NCBI RefSeq assembly: GCF_047948215.1
Contig: NC_134461.1
Coordinates: 82,918,103-82,982,102, forward strand
From: Lycorma delicatula
Lineage: Eukaryota; Arthropoda; Insecta; Hemiptera; Fulgoridae
Direction of reading: 5' to 3'
Length of the DNA: 64,000 bases
Below the pieces are notes generated by a model. It did not search any database. It saw nothing but the letters and a program-made list of their open reading frames with translations, and was not told where the DNA came from. Made by a program: the position numbers and the translations under genes. This document shows, piece by piece, positions 22,409 through 34,667 of the stretch. The first letter of the stretch is position 1. Each line of letters starts with the position of its first letter.

Positions 22409-22985
22409 ACTTCCTTGTACGCTTATTACATTACATATGTAATAAATATTAAATTACACATTTTTAAAATTACATAAAATTTTATTTCAGTAATAACTTA
22501 TGATTTTTTCCTTTTTATTGTTGTTATTATTGAATTATTATTTATTGTAAAACGTTTTTTACAAACAGAGGTTAATAAATATTAATAAATCAATATATTT
22601 AAATTAAAGAAAAAGGAAATGAAGTCGGATTCGAACCGATGCTTCTTCCCCTTGTAAGATCCAAATATTTCATTAATTAAAATTTTATTTGGCTGTTGGG
22701 CTTTTTTTTGATACTTTTGGTCCAGTCGATTGCAATCAAAAGGGGAGGTGCACAACTAGATGTTACAATAGTCCTAAATCCAAAATTTCAACATTCTACG
22801 GCTAATCATTTTTGAGTTATTCAAGATTCATATGTACGTACAGACTCACGCCGAAACTAGTCAAAATAGATTCTGGAATGGTCAAAATGGATATTTCCGT
22901 TGAAATCTGAAAACCAAAATTTTTCGCGATTACTATACTTTTATAACATTTTACTTCCTTGTACGAAGTAAAATGTTATAAAAAG
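22409..22985 (-). mobile_element. TIR element family TC, copy 1, with pol III-like B box
   Basis: Right (3') end is ACTTCCTTGTACG at 22409-22421. At the other end a 19-bp perfect inverted repeat (22939-22957 with 22965-22983) surrounds CTTGTAC. Minus-strand content is ATAGTAATCGCGAAAAATTT, AAATATCCATTTTGACCATT, TTTGACTAGTTTCGGCGTGA, AATTAATGAAATATTTGGAT, then GCATCGGTTCGAATCCGACT, which holds a consensus B box (GGTTCGAATCC, 22627-22637). No open frame. The combination of TIR and tRNA-like promoter box is unusual. Confidence 0.7.
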
Positions 22986-22989
22986 GTTT

Positions 22990-24800
22990 GTGTACTTATT
23001 GTTTGAATGTAGACTGATATGACCTTTGTCGATAATTTTATTTCATAAATAGGATGAACATAAGAGTATAAAACATAGTAAGGGCTAAGAAGAGCCCTAA
23101 AGTGATCTGATATCTTGAATTTAGGAGTTTTTGACTTTAAAGAGGTCAGAAGAGTATACCTTTCATATTTTCAGCAATCCTCTACACTAGAGATGTACTG
23201 AAAACAGTTTTTAGTGTCTTTCTATAAACCTATGGTGTGTAATAACACACCTATTTTGTGATAATACAAAAGTGTTTGTCGCTGTTAAAAAAAAAAAAAT
23301 GTAAAACAAAACATGTAATATTGTATAACAGATATTCTAAAAACAACTTCAAAAATATCGTATCAAGTTTTGACAAATTCCTTTTCCCATTAGAATCAGT
23401 ATTTTATCACCGAAGAAGATGTTTCTTACAAACGCAGCATGTTCTGATTAAAAAAAAAAACGGTTTTGGTTTGACCATCTTCACGTTTGAGTGATAAATC
23501 TCTAGTGTTTGGGAATTTTATACAAATTAGAAACAAACGTAAAAACTCATTTCATAAATTCAGCTACGAGGAAGAGAAAATAATATTTACCGGGTAGGAA
23601 AGAAAAAATAATATTTTCATTTCTTTATCGAAACTGGATCAGAAATTACTAAAAAAAATTTTTTTTGAATTTATAGCATGCGATTTAAAATACTTTTAAA
23701 TGTTTAAAACGTATGTTGTATAATTTTTTTACAAAGTGTAAACGTCTTCAGCCACATTAATCAGATCATTGTATTAACTAGAGATTACATGTACAGTATA
23801 AAAATAGTCAATACGTAGTTTTCAAGTATCGTCAATGATCCCTAAAACATTTGATGGTATGAACGTTAAAAATAACAAAACTTTAACGTTTACTAAGCTG
23901 CTAAAAGTTATAATACAGCATTTAGAACGCTAAAAATGTTTGAAATTATGCTTTAAATTCTATTTCATATCAGAAGTATACGCAGGAGTTAAAAAATTAA
24001 TGAAAACATGAAGGATTTACATTCTCCATTCCATTTACTTTTACGTCAAGCGTATAGAAGGACCTGATATAAAAATATCCATTCATTGTTGCTTTTCCTA
24101 AATACATCCAGTTCTCAAGAGGAACAGAGTGATGGTATAATTTGTTGGGCACTTTGATAAGCGTGACGTATTGATACGTTACAATATATGCTACGCAGAG
24201 GACAAAAGACTTAAACCACTTTACTGTTTATTTTACCTAGTAAGCTTATCAAAGCCTGTTTGTTTTTCTTGAAAAGGAATTTACAATGTGTGGGGGGGTT
24301 GTTAAATGCGAATGAAATCTGATATCAAAACGTCATCCGTTAAAAATTGCATGAATAAGTTAAGGAAAACCTAAAATTAGCAAGCAGAAGAGGAAAATAA
24401 GTAATATTAAACGTACTTTTGCAAACGCATGTAGAATATAAGCACGTCATCAATTGTATTTATTTCTGTTATCGTAGAAGACGGGAAATAAAAATTTAAT
24501 ACAAAATTTAACGTACTTTGATGCACGTGTATTGTTTTAAACACATTTCTTCATATCCCTGTTCATTTGTGGTTATATCAAATAAAAATATAGTCTCACT
24601 TCTATTATCAACATGCTGACTCCCGAAGGGAAAGACATTCCAATCACGACCACCTACCGTAACTTAAAACTTTCAACTAGTAAATTAACCAATTTGCGGA
24701 AGCATGATCTCCGCGACTTCCTCAAATATCCGAAGATTTACACAAATATCTGACTTCAATTAGATTATGAACTCAAATCATTACTTGATTGAGTCTTTAA
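22990..24800. other. No recognisable gene
   Basis: AT-rich. Short frames (for example 23258-23494) begin in poly-lysine-like sequence and have no family match. Confidence 0.5.
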
Positions 24801-24809
24801 ACACCAAAA

Positions 24810-25200
24810 ATACCAGCCTCATGCCAACAAAAGCTGTTCTTTACGGTTGAGGTTTCCCACTTTTGGGTTATAGAAAAGTTTTAATGATATTATACTATCC
24901 GTCACCTTTTCCAATCGAAATTGGATTCGAAGTGGTATAAAAGAGAAAATTAATGTACCCATTTTTGTTGTGGTCGGTAATATACTTTTAAAAATAGACT
25001 TCGTAATAGGCAGATAAAGATAAATGCGCTTAGGTTAGGGAATACCTCAGATGTTTTCTAGCTAATCAGTTATGAATACGGTGGAATTTATTATTTATTT
25101 AATATAAATGAATATTATCCATTAACAAAGGGCAAATAGGAAAGTAACTGGCCGCTATACTTCATAAAGCGAAGATTATGATCCTCCACACTATTTTTTT
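24810..25200 (-). repeat. Repeat RB, uninterrupted copy
   Basis: Reverse complement of the RB copy at 6325-8060 without the mariner. CCACCGTATTCATAACTGAT (inverted from about 25067-25086) is the corresponding empty site. Codon-like conservation with the other copy is seen in YNPKVGNL (about 24840-24890). Confidence 0.75.
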
Positions 25201-27970
25201 TTCGTGTTGCCTAATTATTGTATTATATACGCGTACTTGTAAAATAGAATAGATCATAAGCAACTTAGGAACAAAGGAGTAGAATATTAATTTTATTCTT
25301 AACTGTAAATGTGTAAATTTTGAAACTGTACTGGATTTTAAATTTAAAATAATGAAATTTTACTAATACATTCATTACCTATAAATAAAATTTCTTCTGT
25401 TATTTGAATTTTCAGTTACGTTAAATTTCTTATTTGTGTATAATTAATAATAATAATAATAATAATTGTACATGTAATAGATTCGTGATTAACAAGAAAC
25501 ATAAATTTTAAACAATATTTCTTAAGAAATTAATTTAACAAAAAACATGTTAATTATAAAATGGAAACGTGTTATGTTACTTAAAATTGTCACGAACTTA
25601 ATAATTTATCTGATAAAAAAAAATGGTGATTTTTAAGAATAATTTATGTAGTAGATAAAAAAGCTTTTTAGTTATTAAAATAAATTATAGTTTTTTTAAT
25701 TTTATAATAGATAAATTAACACAGTGTTATAATGAAAAAAAATTGTAACGATGATAATAAAACAAAAATACAATTATAATGATATAAAATATATTTCTTT
25801 TGTACAGTGCAATATAAAGTATAATTTACAACAATGGCTCACGTTATTTTCAATGTTATATACCATAATACAATATATTTTATTATATTTCACAAGTGCA
25901 TTTTTCAACTGCATTCCAGTAATGCAATAAAGTACATCACGCTTAAGAAACTTTTCCTTTTTTTATTCTTTTGAAAGTCAGTTGATAGTGAAGAACAAAA
26001 GCACACCGTAATGTGGCGCTATGAAGTGTTGTAAATATGTACTAACATTTAAAATTTTTAACTGTAGATAGCGTTACAACTGCTGCCTTAACCTTTTATA
26101 ACCTGTTGATGTAGTAATTGTTAAGTACGTTATTTATATTTTCATTGTTTAAATATATAATTATATCAATATTTATTTATGTCTTTGTATTATTATGTTA
26201 AAGTATTTAAATTTATGATAATTATTTTTTCAGTACAAATGATATAAAGTATTTCGTATTTATTTAATAATTTATTGTGGTATAATAGAGGTTCGTTTTT
26301 ATTCTATTGAACTCACTTTCAATATTATAGAATCAATTTATTTAGGTTTAATGAATATCTTTTATTAAGACTGTATAATATATATATATATGAGATCTTT
26401 TAATTATTTATAAGTTTTAAACACGGGTAAATAATATTAAACAATGTTTGCCTGTACATTATTCAATACTAACTGATAATTTTTTTTTTAACTTACCTCT
26501 CAGTTTTGTCCTAATATGAAAAAAATAGAAAAATAAGTAAAAGTGGAGATTATTCTAATTTACCCCTTTATATTTAACAAATTATTTGCGCTTCTAGCCT
26601 AACGGTTAAAAAAAATATATATATATACATATATATATTTTTTTTGTACTAAAACATGAGAAAAAATTTGTTTTAATCCGGATTAAGTTCGGTATGCTCC
26701 AACTTAAAATATTTATCCAGGATTCTAACTTCATCTTAAACGTAATTTTTTCTTATTTACTCACTTAAGAAAAAACTAATTTATAATAATAATAATAATC
26801 ATCATAAAAACCCGTAAAATTTATAACTTTTGTAACGAAATGTTTTGGAAATTTCGAAAGAAGATATTGCCCAGCTTTTATTTTGAAAGGATATATTTTT
26901 TGTGAATTATTTACATATATTTAATTAAAAAAAAAAAATCAAACATAATTTACAGTGAATGAATATTTATGTACGAATCACTTTTTTTATAAATAAATTT
27001 TTTAAGATAAATTTAAGTTGAATAAAGTCAAGGAAAAGTAAAAAACTATGAAAAAGATTTGAAAAAATATTAGTTTGGTTAACTTTTTTAATTTTCCCTA
27101 GGGATTTTCATGATATGTAAAACGATTTTTACATTTAATTTTACTCTTTTTTTCATGTAAAAAAACATGAAAATATTTATTTACATAACATAAAAGTTGT
27201 TAAAAAATTAAGTTTATAATTGATTTACTAGTGTTCAAAACTTAATAATGTAAAACTTAATTTTTAAACAACTAATTTTACATGACAGACGGGAGAAATA
27301 TTTTACAAAATTTCTAAGCTGAATTTTTCAATAATAGGAATATTTCAAATTAACCTTAAATTTCAATTTTTTGAGATCTATTTCAAATTAAAAATAACTA
27401 ATAACAATTTAATTATTAGTCCTTAATTTATTACAGATTTAAAAAAAAGTTATCTAAGAAAAGAGTGAAAAAATTAGTTTTACTCGTAGATATTTTTTTA
27501 TTTTCTTTATAAATTTATTTAGACTTTTTTAATGTCGCTAAGCCAACAATTCCGATTATAAGAAACGCAATTAAAAAACTTGTTGCCAAAAATAAGAAAA
27601 GGAAGCAGAGAAAAGAAATTAAGTAACTCAACCGATTTTGAATTAATATGTCTATTTAGGATGCGGTTAAGTGTATGATATCTTTACTTTAAATTTTTCT
27701 ATTAATTTTTTAAAAAATCCAGGTGAAAATGGTTCGAATAGTATAATATTAGGCTGTTTATTCGTAATACAAATCCAATATTAATTAATGAAAAAAAAAA
27801 AATCTTCAAATAGTCTACATATACCGGGAAATATTTCGTCGTAAAGGAGATCACTAAAGGAACTTTCATTATAAAATACTATTGGCCCCTTGTTGTTCCG
27901 CTAAAAACCTTTTCCATTTACAAGTCTCATCCCAAACCCCTTGTTATTCTTTTTCTTTTCCTGTTACAGC
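25201..27970. other. Very AT-rich desert
   Basis: About 2.8 kb of extreme A/T content with short TA, TAA and T runs (for example 25448-25466, 26620-26645). No readable frame, no repeat partner in this window. Confidence 0.6.
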
Positions 27971-27971
27971 T

Positions 27972-28023
27972 AGAAAAAACAGCTAAACGCGTGCTCAAAA
28001 AGCACGCGTTTAGCTGTTTTTCT
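27972..28023. repeat. Strong hairpin with 5-nt loop
   Basis: The left arm ends ACAGCTAAACGCGTGCT, the loop is CAAAA, and the right arm begins AGCACGCGTTTAGCTGT. Pairing is perfect for 21 bp (27975-27995 with 28001-28021) and continues past one extra A. It stands out as a GC-containing stem in AT-rich DNA, immediately upstream of the hAT element. Function is unknown. Confidence 0.95.
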
Positions 28024-28051
28024 ATTTTTTCTATTTCCTGTTCGTTTAGAC

Positions 28052-28446
28052 CATTGATTCCCAAAGTGGTCCATGTGGACCCCCAGGGGTCCATGGGAGA
28101 CTCGACGGGGGTCTACGTTGGCGTGACAAAAAAATGGGGTTCGCAATTCGTAAGCGGGGGTCCACGAAAATTCATCTGGTTTCGATAGTGAAGAACTAAA
28201 ATGTTGGCTTGAATTTGCGTATCAATCTAGGCAGATAATGTTTTAAGAAGCTCAGCGACTGTTACTTGTAAAAGCTTGCATATTCGGTACAACGAACGTG
28301 TCAAGACTTGCAAAGCGCCGCCGCCGCCGCCGTCCGCAACGCTTGTTCAGACGTTCAAAGGGACGAAATACGACTTGTGTGGTGTGTGTGCCAGCAATCT
28401 TGCATGAACTTGTTTGATTCTTCACTAATAAGTTTGGGAACCTCTG
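28052..28446 (+). mobile_element. Non-autonomous hAT element
   Basis: Exact 8-bp duplication GTTTAGAC at 28044-28051 and 28447-28454. Ends are CATTGATTCCCAAAGTGG and, inverted, CAGAGGTTCCCAAACTTA. The interior has GGTCCATGTGGACCCCCAGG, GACTCGACGGGGGTCTACG and a (CCG)n-like tract near 28318-28333. 395 bp, no transposase. The first 157 bp are repeated in inverse orientation at 34042-34198. Confidence 0.9.
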
Positions 28447-28454
28447 GTTTAGAC

Positions 28455-30455
28455 GTTCTACGGATCGGGCTATTTCTATTATTCTGCTCAGAATGGCCCG
28501 CAAATATGTCATCAAGTACCAACGAACATTCAAAGTGATTCTCCTGTGAGTAATAACCTCGGGAAGTTCCTCAATTAAGGAATAAATGAGGATTTTTTTA
28601 GGATTTCTCAAAGGAGGCTCAAGTCTGGGGTTCGATGTCGCTAAAACCTGTGGGCCATTCCCAGTAGAATAAAATAAAATCAGCCCGATCCGTTAAGTAG
28701 AACGCTCACACGGACTAGAAATATGTTTTAAGCGCAATTTTTTAATATATAAATAAAAAAATTTATGGAAATCAGAAAATTTGAAGAAGCGACTGAATAA
28801 AGTACATGTATTACTAAAGCCGTACTGCAGTATACAAAATAAGTACATAACAGTTTCATTTCATACGATTTTAATTATATTTTTATATATTAAGTAAATG
28901 TTTAATCTTTACGTTGGTTTTTACCAAATTGTGTGTAATTTGGTTTTTTTCTGGTATAGTTCAAAATCGAAATTTCAAAAAATAGTTCATTCAATTTTGA
29001 TATGATAAAATTTTAATATGATTTGTTTTTGTCTTAATTAATAATTTTTATTTTTATAATTAAAGTTATTTTTCACAAAATTATTAGTTAAAGAGAGGAA
29101 ACATTATTATAATGTTGAAAAACCTATTATTATAGATTTCATATTCAATAAATAAGTAAATATGTAGATTGTTTTTACGATTTGTTTAACAAATATAAGT
29201 TACCGTGAAGGACCGAAATTAGAGGATGTCAATATTCAATGCATTTATGGTGTAAGTTCACTGAAAATATTTCTATAAAAAAATTGAATAAAATACAAAC
29301 TATCTGACCATTTATTTGTATCATTATCGTTCATCTATGCAGTTAACATATTCTGTATATGCTGATTGGGTCTTTCAATTTATAAAATGCTGAAAATTTG
29401 AGTAATCTTTTTTTATAAATGCTGTGAATTTTATTAATCGCCTCCAATGTTGAAAAATAAAATATAATTTGTATATTTAACGTTAATTAAACGAGGTTAG
29501 CGAGCGTAGGTTATGTTTGGTTTAAATTTAAACTTCCCTTTTTTACGAGAGTTTCTCGTAGTCTATTTCTCTTAGGTTGGTATCGGGTGATTTTTTTATA
29601 ATTTCTAGTTATCGTTTCGACCACCATCAGATCTTATCTGTGTTTGTCGATATATACCGGCGAAGGTCCGAATAAGCAAATATTTCGGTTTTTCACAGAT
29701 GTTATTTGGTATGTGTCGACATTCACCGGAGATTATCGAATTTGGTAGGATTATCACCTAAAACAATCTTTTTCTTAAAAAAAAAAGTAAAGTTGATAAT
29801 TTCTAAGAAAGTTAGATTTTTTTAGGCGAGTATTATTTCATATAATAAATATTAGAGTATTCTATGTTGCTTTTTACTAGGCTTATATATGGTGATACGA
29901 AAAGAAATTTACTTATTTAATATATAGGTTGATATTAATAGTTTTAAATTAATTACAAAACAACAAAAAAGAACGTTATCTAGACTTAGATTATTAATGT
30001 AGCATGTAGTAAATATGATTCATTAAACGAATTATTATGATTCAAATTAAACTTCCAGAAATTTCTGTTAATTAAGCTATTACATTACTTAATCCTTTCC
30101 GAGAAATAAAATTGATTATTATTCTTTAAACATAAATCTTGTGTAATTCTGTTCATTTATATATGTATGCATTCAAAATTGAAACCAAATAAAAGGCTTT
30201 CTCATTTACTTTAATGTTTTTAAATCCCTATTAGTCACTTTTGTTACCGTTACACATTACAGTAACTGAGATCTAATGCTGTAGAAAACACACCACTGTC
30301 GCTTCTACGGATGTAATATTGTTTTTTAAACTATGATCCAAAACGTTATAGAATTTGAATTTAACGCGTACAATTAATTCCGTTAGTCGTCTTTTCCATT
30401 ATTATCATCTTTATTGAATTGTTACTTGGTCGGACTGCACATTATTAACTGTAAT
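28455..30455. other. No recognisable gene
   Basis: AT-rich. GAGGTTAGCGAGCGTAGGTT at about 29493-29512 resembles the module repeated at 61.8-62.25 kb. The open frame 28252-28611 (minus) crosses the hAT boundary and is not a gene. Confidence 0.5.
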
Positions 30456-30868
30456 ACAGAGTGACCGGAAAGTCTGGAAACGGCTTAATTGTTATGGAAA
30501 ACTGAGTGTATGGCTACGCTACCAGAATAAATGTAGTTGATTACTGTATAAAAGAAACTACTCTAAACTAAGTTGTGTTTGAAATTATTGTCGATAATCT
30601 TGGTTCCGCCATATTGAATTCAACTTGATTTTTTTAAATGACATGACGGTAATATTACACATGATTTCAATGTAGATTTGAACGGGAAAAACTTTAGTGA
30701 AAAAACCCCGCATCGATAGCTTCATCATGTTTTTAGATATTGATCGTTAAAGTGTTCCGAGCGGGAGTTTCGGTAGAAATGAGGATGGGTAATTACACAC
30801 CACGTAACAATACAATTTCAATTTGAAAACGATTTTGCAAACCGTTTTCAAAAATCTTTTCTCGTTAC

Positions 30869-31784
30869 ATTTTTTTGTCTTCAGTAATTTGACCGGTTTG
30901 ATACAGCTCTCCAAGATTCCCTATCTAATGTCAGTCGTTCCATTTCGGTATACCTTCTACATCTTACATCCCTAACAATTTGTTTTACATATGCCAAACG
31001 TTGCCTGTCTGTACAATTTTTCCCATGTACCTGTCGCTCCAGTCATCAAAGCGACTACTCCATGATGCTTTAATACGTGGTCTATAAGTCTGTTTCTTCT
31101 TTTAACTATACTTTTTCAAATGCTTCTTTCTTCATCGATTTGCCGCAACACCTCTTCATTTGTCATTTTATCCACCCATCTGATTTTTAACATTCTCCTA
31201 TAGCACCGAATTTCAAAATCGTCTAATCGTTTCTTCTCCGGTATTCCGATCGTCCAAGTTTCACTTCCATATAAAGCTACGCTCCAAACATATACTTTCA
31301 AAAATGTTTTTCTGACGTTTAAATTAATTTTTGATGTAAGCAAATTATATTTCTGACTGAAAGATCGTTTCATTTGCGTTATTCGGCGTTTTATATCGCT
31401 CCTGCTTCGTCCATCTTTAGCAAATATACCTCCCAAATAACAAAATTCTTCTACAACCACAATCTTTTCCTATTTTTATATTCAGTGGTTCATCTACTAT
31501 ATTTTATAACTTCCATTTTGTTTATTTTCATGGTAGTTATTGCGTAGATTTCTTCCATGCCATTCATTGTTTCTTCTAAATCTTTTTTACTCTCGGCTAG
31601 AATTATTACAGCAAATCGTAGCATCTTTATCTTTTCACCTTGCACTGTTACTCCGGATCTAAATTGTTCTTTAACATCATTAACCGCTAGTTCTATGTAA
31701 ACATAAAAAAGTAACGGGGATAGGAAACATTCTTGTCGGCCACCTTTTTTATTACAGCTTCTTTTTTATATTCTTCGATTATTA
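30869..31784 (-). mobile_element. LINE L-A copy 3, 5'-truncated
   Basis: Minus strand, ends GAAGACAAAAAAA like the other copies, and is flanked by CTCGTTAC at 30861-30868 and 31785-31792 (8-bp duplication). It begins in the region of AVIKK...GCFLSPLLF and is the shortest and most diverged of the three. Inserted in the left arm of the fold-back element. Confidence 0.88.
30880..31780 (-). pseudogene. LINE L-A RT fragment lacking the catalytic DD
   Basis: The frame is broken several times. MLRFA is followed directly by VIILAESKKDLEETMNG: nine bases coding D-D-I in the other copies are missing at about 31606-31611, so the catalytic FADD motif is gone. Downstream, EEFCYLGGIFAKDGRSRSDI, FLKVYVWSVALYGSETWTIG and MLKIRWVDKMTNEEVLRQID are clear (frame 31116-31460). 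The end corresponds to the QSND region, changed. Confidence 0.85.
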
Positions 31785-32229
31785 CTCGTTACTTAATTAT
31801 TAAAAATTTATCATTACGATGAATCAGCTGTTTCTAATTTTGTTAGAAATTTCGTTGTCTAATATCGTAATGATAAATTTTAAATAAATAAAGAGGAGAG
31901 ATTTGGGAAAACGGTTTGCAGAATCCTGCATGAAATTTCAGTGTTAACATATGTTGTTACCCCCATTTCTACCGAAAATATTTATCTTGAATGCTGGTTA
32001 GGATCGACCCTTTTACCCCGATCTGGGCATTTTAACGGTCAATATTTAAAACACGGATGAAGCTATCGATCCGGAGTTTTCACTAAAGTTTTTCCCGTTC
32101 AAATAAATATTGAAACCATGTGTAATGTGACCATCATGTCATTAAAAAAATAAAGTTAAATTCAATACGGCAGCTCCAATATGGCCGAAAATAATTTCAG
32201 ACACAACTCAATATGGTCTTCCTTTTTAT

Positions 32230-32600
32230 CTTCTTCTGACTGTATTTAAATTAACATTTTTTTTCTACTCTTTAACGTGGTGTTCTATGTAAGTGACCAT
32301 CTTAGAATATTTCGCTAAATTCTTTAGTCTTGTAGTGTGCTACATATTAGTTACATTTTCTCAACCTTTCTTTCACCATTTCTCTTCTTATTTCTTTCCA
32401 CATTTCGTAGAAACTTCATCTTATTCGACTTTATACTGTTTTATTATTTACCTTAACTCTGAACCTGTCCGTATATTAGAACAGGCATATAATTACTCGT
32501 GAAAGTTTTATACTAACATTTAATTAGTTTTTCTTTATCCCGTACTAAATTTATATTATTTTCATAAAATTTCCCACCTATTTGATCATCTACTACTAAT
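32230..32600 (-). pseudogene. Possible LINE C-terminal relic
   Basis: Minus strand: NYMPVLIYGQ (about 32462-32492), then S N K M K F L R N V E R N K K R N (about 32365-32420) and R N I L R W near 32300. This resembles the order MPVLIYGSETW, EMKFLR and LRWFGHV in post-RT regions of LINEs. Stops intervene. Different from L-A. Confidence 0.45.
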
Positions 32601-33719
32601 TTCCCGTTTCATCTTCCCAGTTTTAAATATCACATGACCAAGACAAGATAACTTTTAATAAATTTCTAGCGTTCATCTTTGTACTTGCAGGTTGGGGAAT
32701 CGATTACCCGTTCAACATTTTGTTTTCTTGTACAAAAAAAGAAGGTGATTTTGGATTTTATCCATCTTTAATTCTAATATAAGAATATTTACCAATAATA
32801 ATAATTTTTATTATTTGACTTACAATTTTTCTTCTTTACCTCTTTTTCTACTTCATCCGTAACAATTTTAAATACAATAAAAGATTACAAATAATTTATA
32901 CGCTTTCGATTGAAATTGCCTAAAATTTTTATTTAATTTTAATTTTAATTTTTAATTTATAATTACTGTTAAAAAAAGTACTTATTAAATACTGTAAGAA
33001 GAAATTAATTATTTAATATATATTTTTAATATATTATTTTTATTGTACCTAGTAATAATGATTATTTAAGAATCTAGTCTTATTTAATTTAATTAATATT
33101 TATTTTAATCTTTTTTTTATTCTTTTAAAAATATTTGAACTTTCCGTTCAAATTTAGCTTTAAATTTTAAACACATCTGAAGTTTTGTTCTTAATGGTAG
33201 GGCCATTTAATTTTTGATTTTAAATAAAATTTGAATTTTGTTTTCCGTTTTATAATAAAAAGTAATTAAAAATCTTCTTTTCCTATTTTAAAAATAAAAA
33301 TAAAGTTTCCTAAAAAAAAAAATTTTTCTAGATTTTATTTTATTAGATTTTCTTATAGTACAAGATTTTTTTTTGTTTAATGAAAAAAAATATAACCTTG
33401 GCTGTGAAAAAAAAAACTTTAGTAATGTGAATGTTTGTTTTTTATATTAAAGAGATAAGATAATTAATTTACAGTTATAATTTACAGTAAAAGGAAAGGA
33501 CATTTTCTAAACTAAATACTAACCTAACAATGTGACACTTTCTTACTTAGTTTCTCATGACAATTATAATTAGAGATAATACTAAAGAATTTATTTTTTC
33601 TAGCGGACTATAATTATTATTTTTTTAAATGTCGACCACAAAATAAATTTCATTTACTATGATTCGTTGAAATATTAATTTATTGTGTTATTTACTAGTC
33701 TTTAATGTCGAGTTTAAAC
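32601..33719. other. Very AT-rich desert
   Basis: Long A and T runs; no frame or repeat partner seen. Confidence 0.55.
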
Positions 33720-33797
33720 TTTAACTCAATGAAGGCATTTATCGAGTAACGGATTTCGCCGTCGTTTTTGTTGTAAAATAATACGTTAAAATTTTGG
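33720..33797 (-). repeat. Partner of the repeat at the window's left edge
   Basis: Inverse match to bases 1-70, sharing TTATCGAGTAACG and TAAAATAATACGTTAAAATT. The sequence on the far side differs, so the family extends only partly here. Confidence 0.6.
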
Positions 33798-34041
33798 TCA
33801 CTTGTTCATATTCTTATTTGAAAAAAAAAAATTGGTTCAATATGGCGGACAAAAATTTAAAATGCACCATTTGTAATTTTTCAACTATGTAAATCTGTAT
33901 TTGTTTCTACCTCCTAGTATCCCTCTGTTTCGAAATATAATGCCGTTTCCATACTTTAATATTACTGTGTATGTAACTATTATTAATTATCTACATCTAT
34001 AATATCATATAAAGACAAAGAGGGTTTTTTTTTGTTTAGAA

Positions 34042-34198
34042 CCAACATTTTAGTTCTTCACTAACGAAACCAGATGAATTTTCGTGGACGCCCGCTTACG
34101 AATTGTGTACCTCCATTTTTTTGTCACGCCAACGTAGGCCCCCGTCGAGTCTCCCGTAGATCCCTGGGGGTCCACCTGTACCACTTTGGGAATCAATG
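34042..34198 (-). mobile_element. hAT-like fragment related to 28052-28446
   Basis: Reverse complement of the first 157 bp of the 28 kb element: CATTGATTCCCAAAGTGG at its right edge, GTCTCCCGTAGATCC-like core, AAATTCATCTGGTTTCG inverted. It is flanked by GTTTAGAA (34034-34041) and GTTTAGAG (34199-34206), the same 7-mer that flanks the 28 kb copy. One end lacks a TIR, so the element is internally or terminally deleted. Confidence 0.8.
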
Positions 34199-34362
34199 GT
34201 TTAGAGCCTAAAAATTATTCTGTGCGCATAACCGTACTGCTTCTGTCGTGGCCTTAATGGACACTCGTACAATAAGAAAAAACTAATTACTTCTATTTAG
34301 AGTTTTGATAAACCGTTATGTAGGTAATTGTATACGCATATATTTCCTTATGACCCAAGTCT

Positions 34363-34652
34363 TTCTTTTTCCTGTTTAGCCTCCGGTAACTACCGTTTAG
34401 ATAATACTTCAGGGGATGAATGATGATGATATGTATGAGTGTGAATGAAGTGTAGTCTTGTACATTCTCAGTTCGACCATACCTGAGATGTGTGGTTAAT
34501 TGAAACCCGACCACCAAAGAACACCGGTATCCACGATCTAGTATTCAAGTCCGTGTAAAAATAGCTTGCTTTACTAGGACTTGAACGCTGGAACTCTCGA
34601 CTTCCAAACTGATTTGGAAAGACGCGTTCACCACTAGACCAACCCAGTGGGT
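34363..34652 (-). mobile_element. SINE family S1, full-length copy
   Basis: Exact 15-bp duplication TTATGACCCAAGTCT at 34348-34362 and 34653-34667. The minus-strand head is CCCACTGGGTTGGTCTAGTG then GTGAACGCGTCTTTCC; the B-box-like segment GCGTTCAAGTCCT is one base off the consensus. The tail is CCTGAAGTATTATCTAAACG, GTAGTTACCGGAGGCTAAAC, AGGAAAAAGAAAG. The best reference for S1 ends in this window. Confidence 0.93.
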
Positions 34653-34667
34653 TTATGACCCAAGTCT

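Larger units (their letters stand above)
30461..32220. mobile_element. Large fold-back element holding a LINE
   Basis: The left arm (about 30570-30868, continuing at 31793-31820) and right arm (about 31865-32215) are inverted copies: TTTGAACGGGAAAAACTTTA, GATCGATAGCTTCATC-like, TTCGGTAGAAATG, GCAAACCGTTTTC and AAAATTTATCATTACGAT (exact in both arms). The tip loop is about 45 bp around 31821-31864. The outer left end may start at TACAGAGTGACCGGAAAGTC (30459-30478); the corresponding right end is missing. L-A copy 3 interrupts the left arm. No transposase is seen. Confidence 0.8.

Noticed and set aside
22620..22680. Possible tRNA gene (perfect B box, GGTTCGAATCC)
   Set aside because: No acceptor stem pairing or anticodon arm could be built; it lies inside the TC element, which has other copies.
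28252..28611. 119-codon minus frame with Arg-rich run
   Set aside because: It crosses the hAT element boundary and its Arg run is the CCG tract read in antisense.
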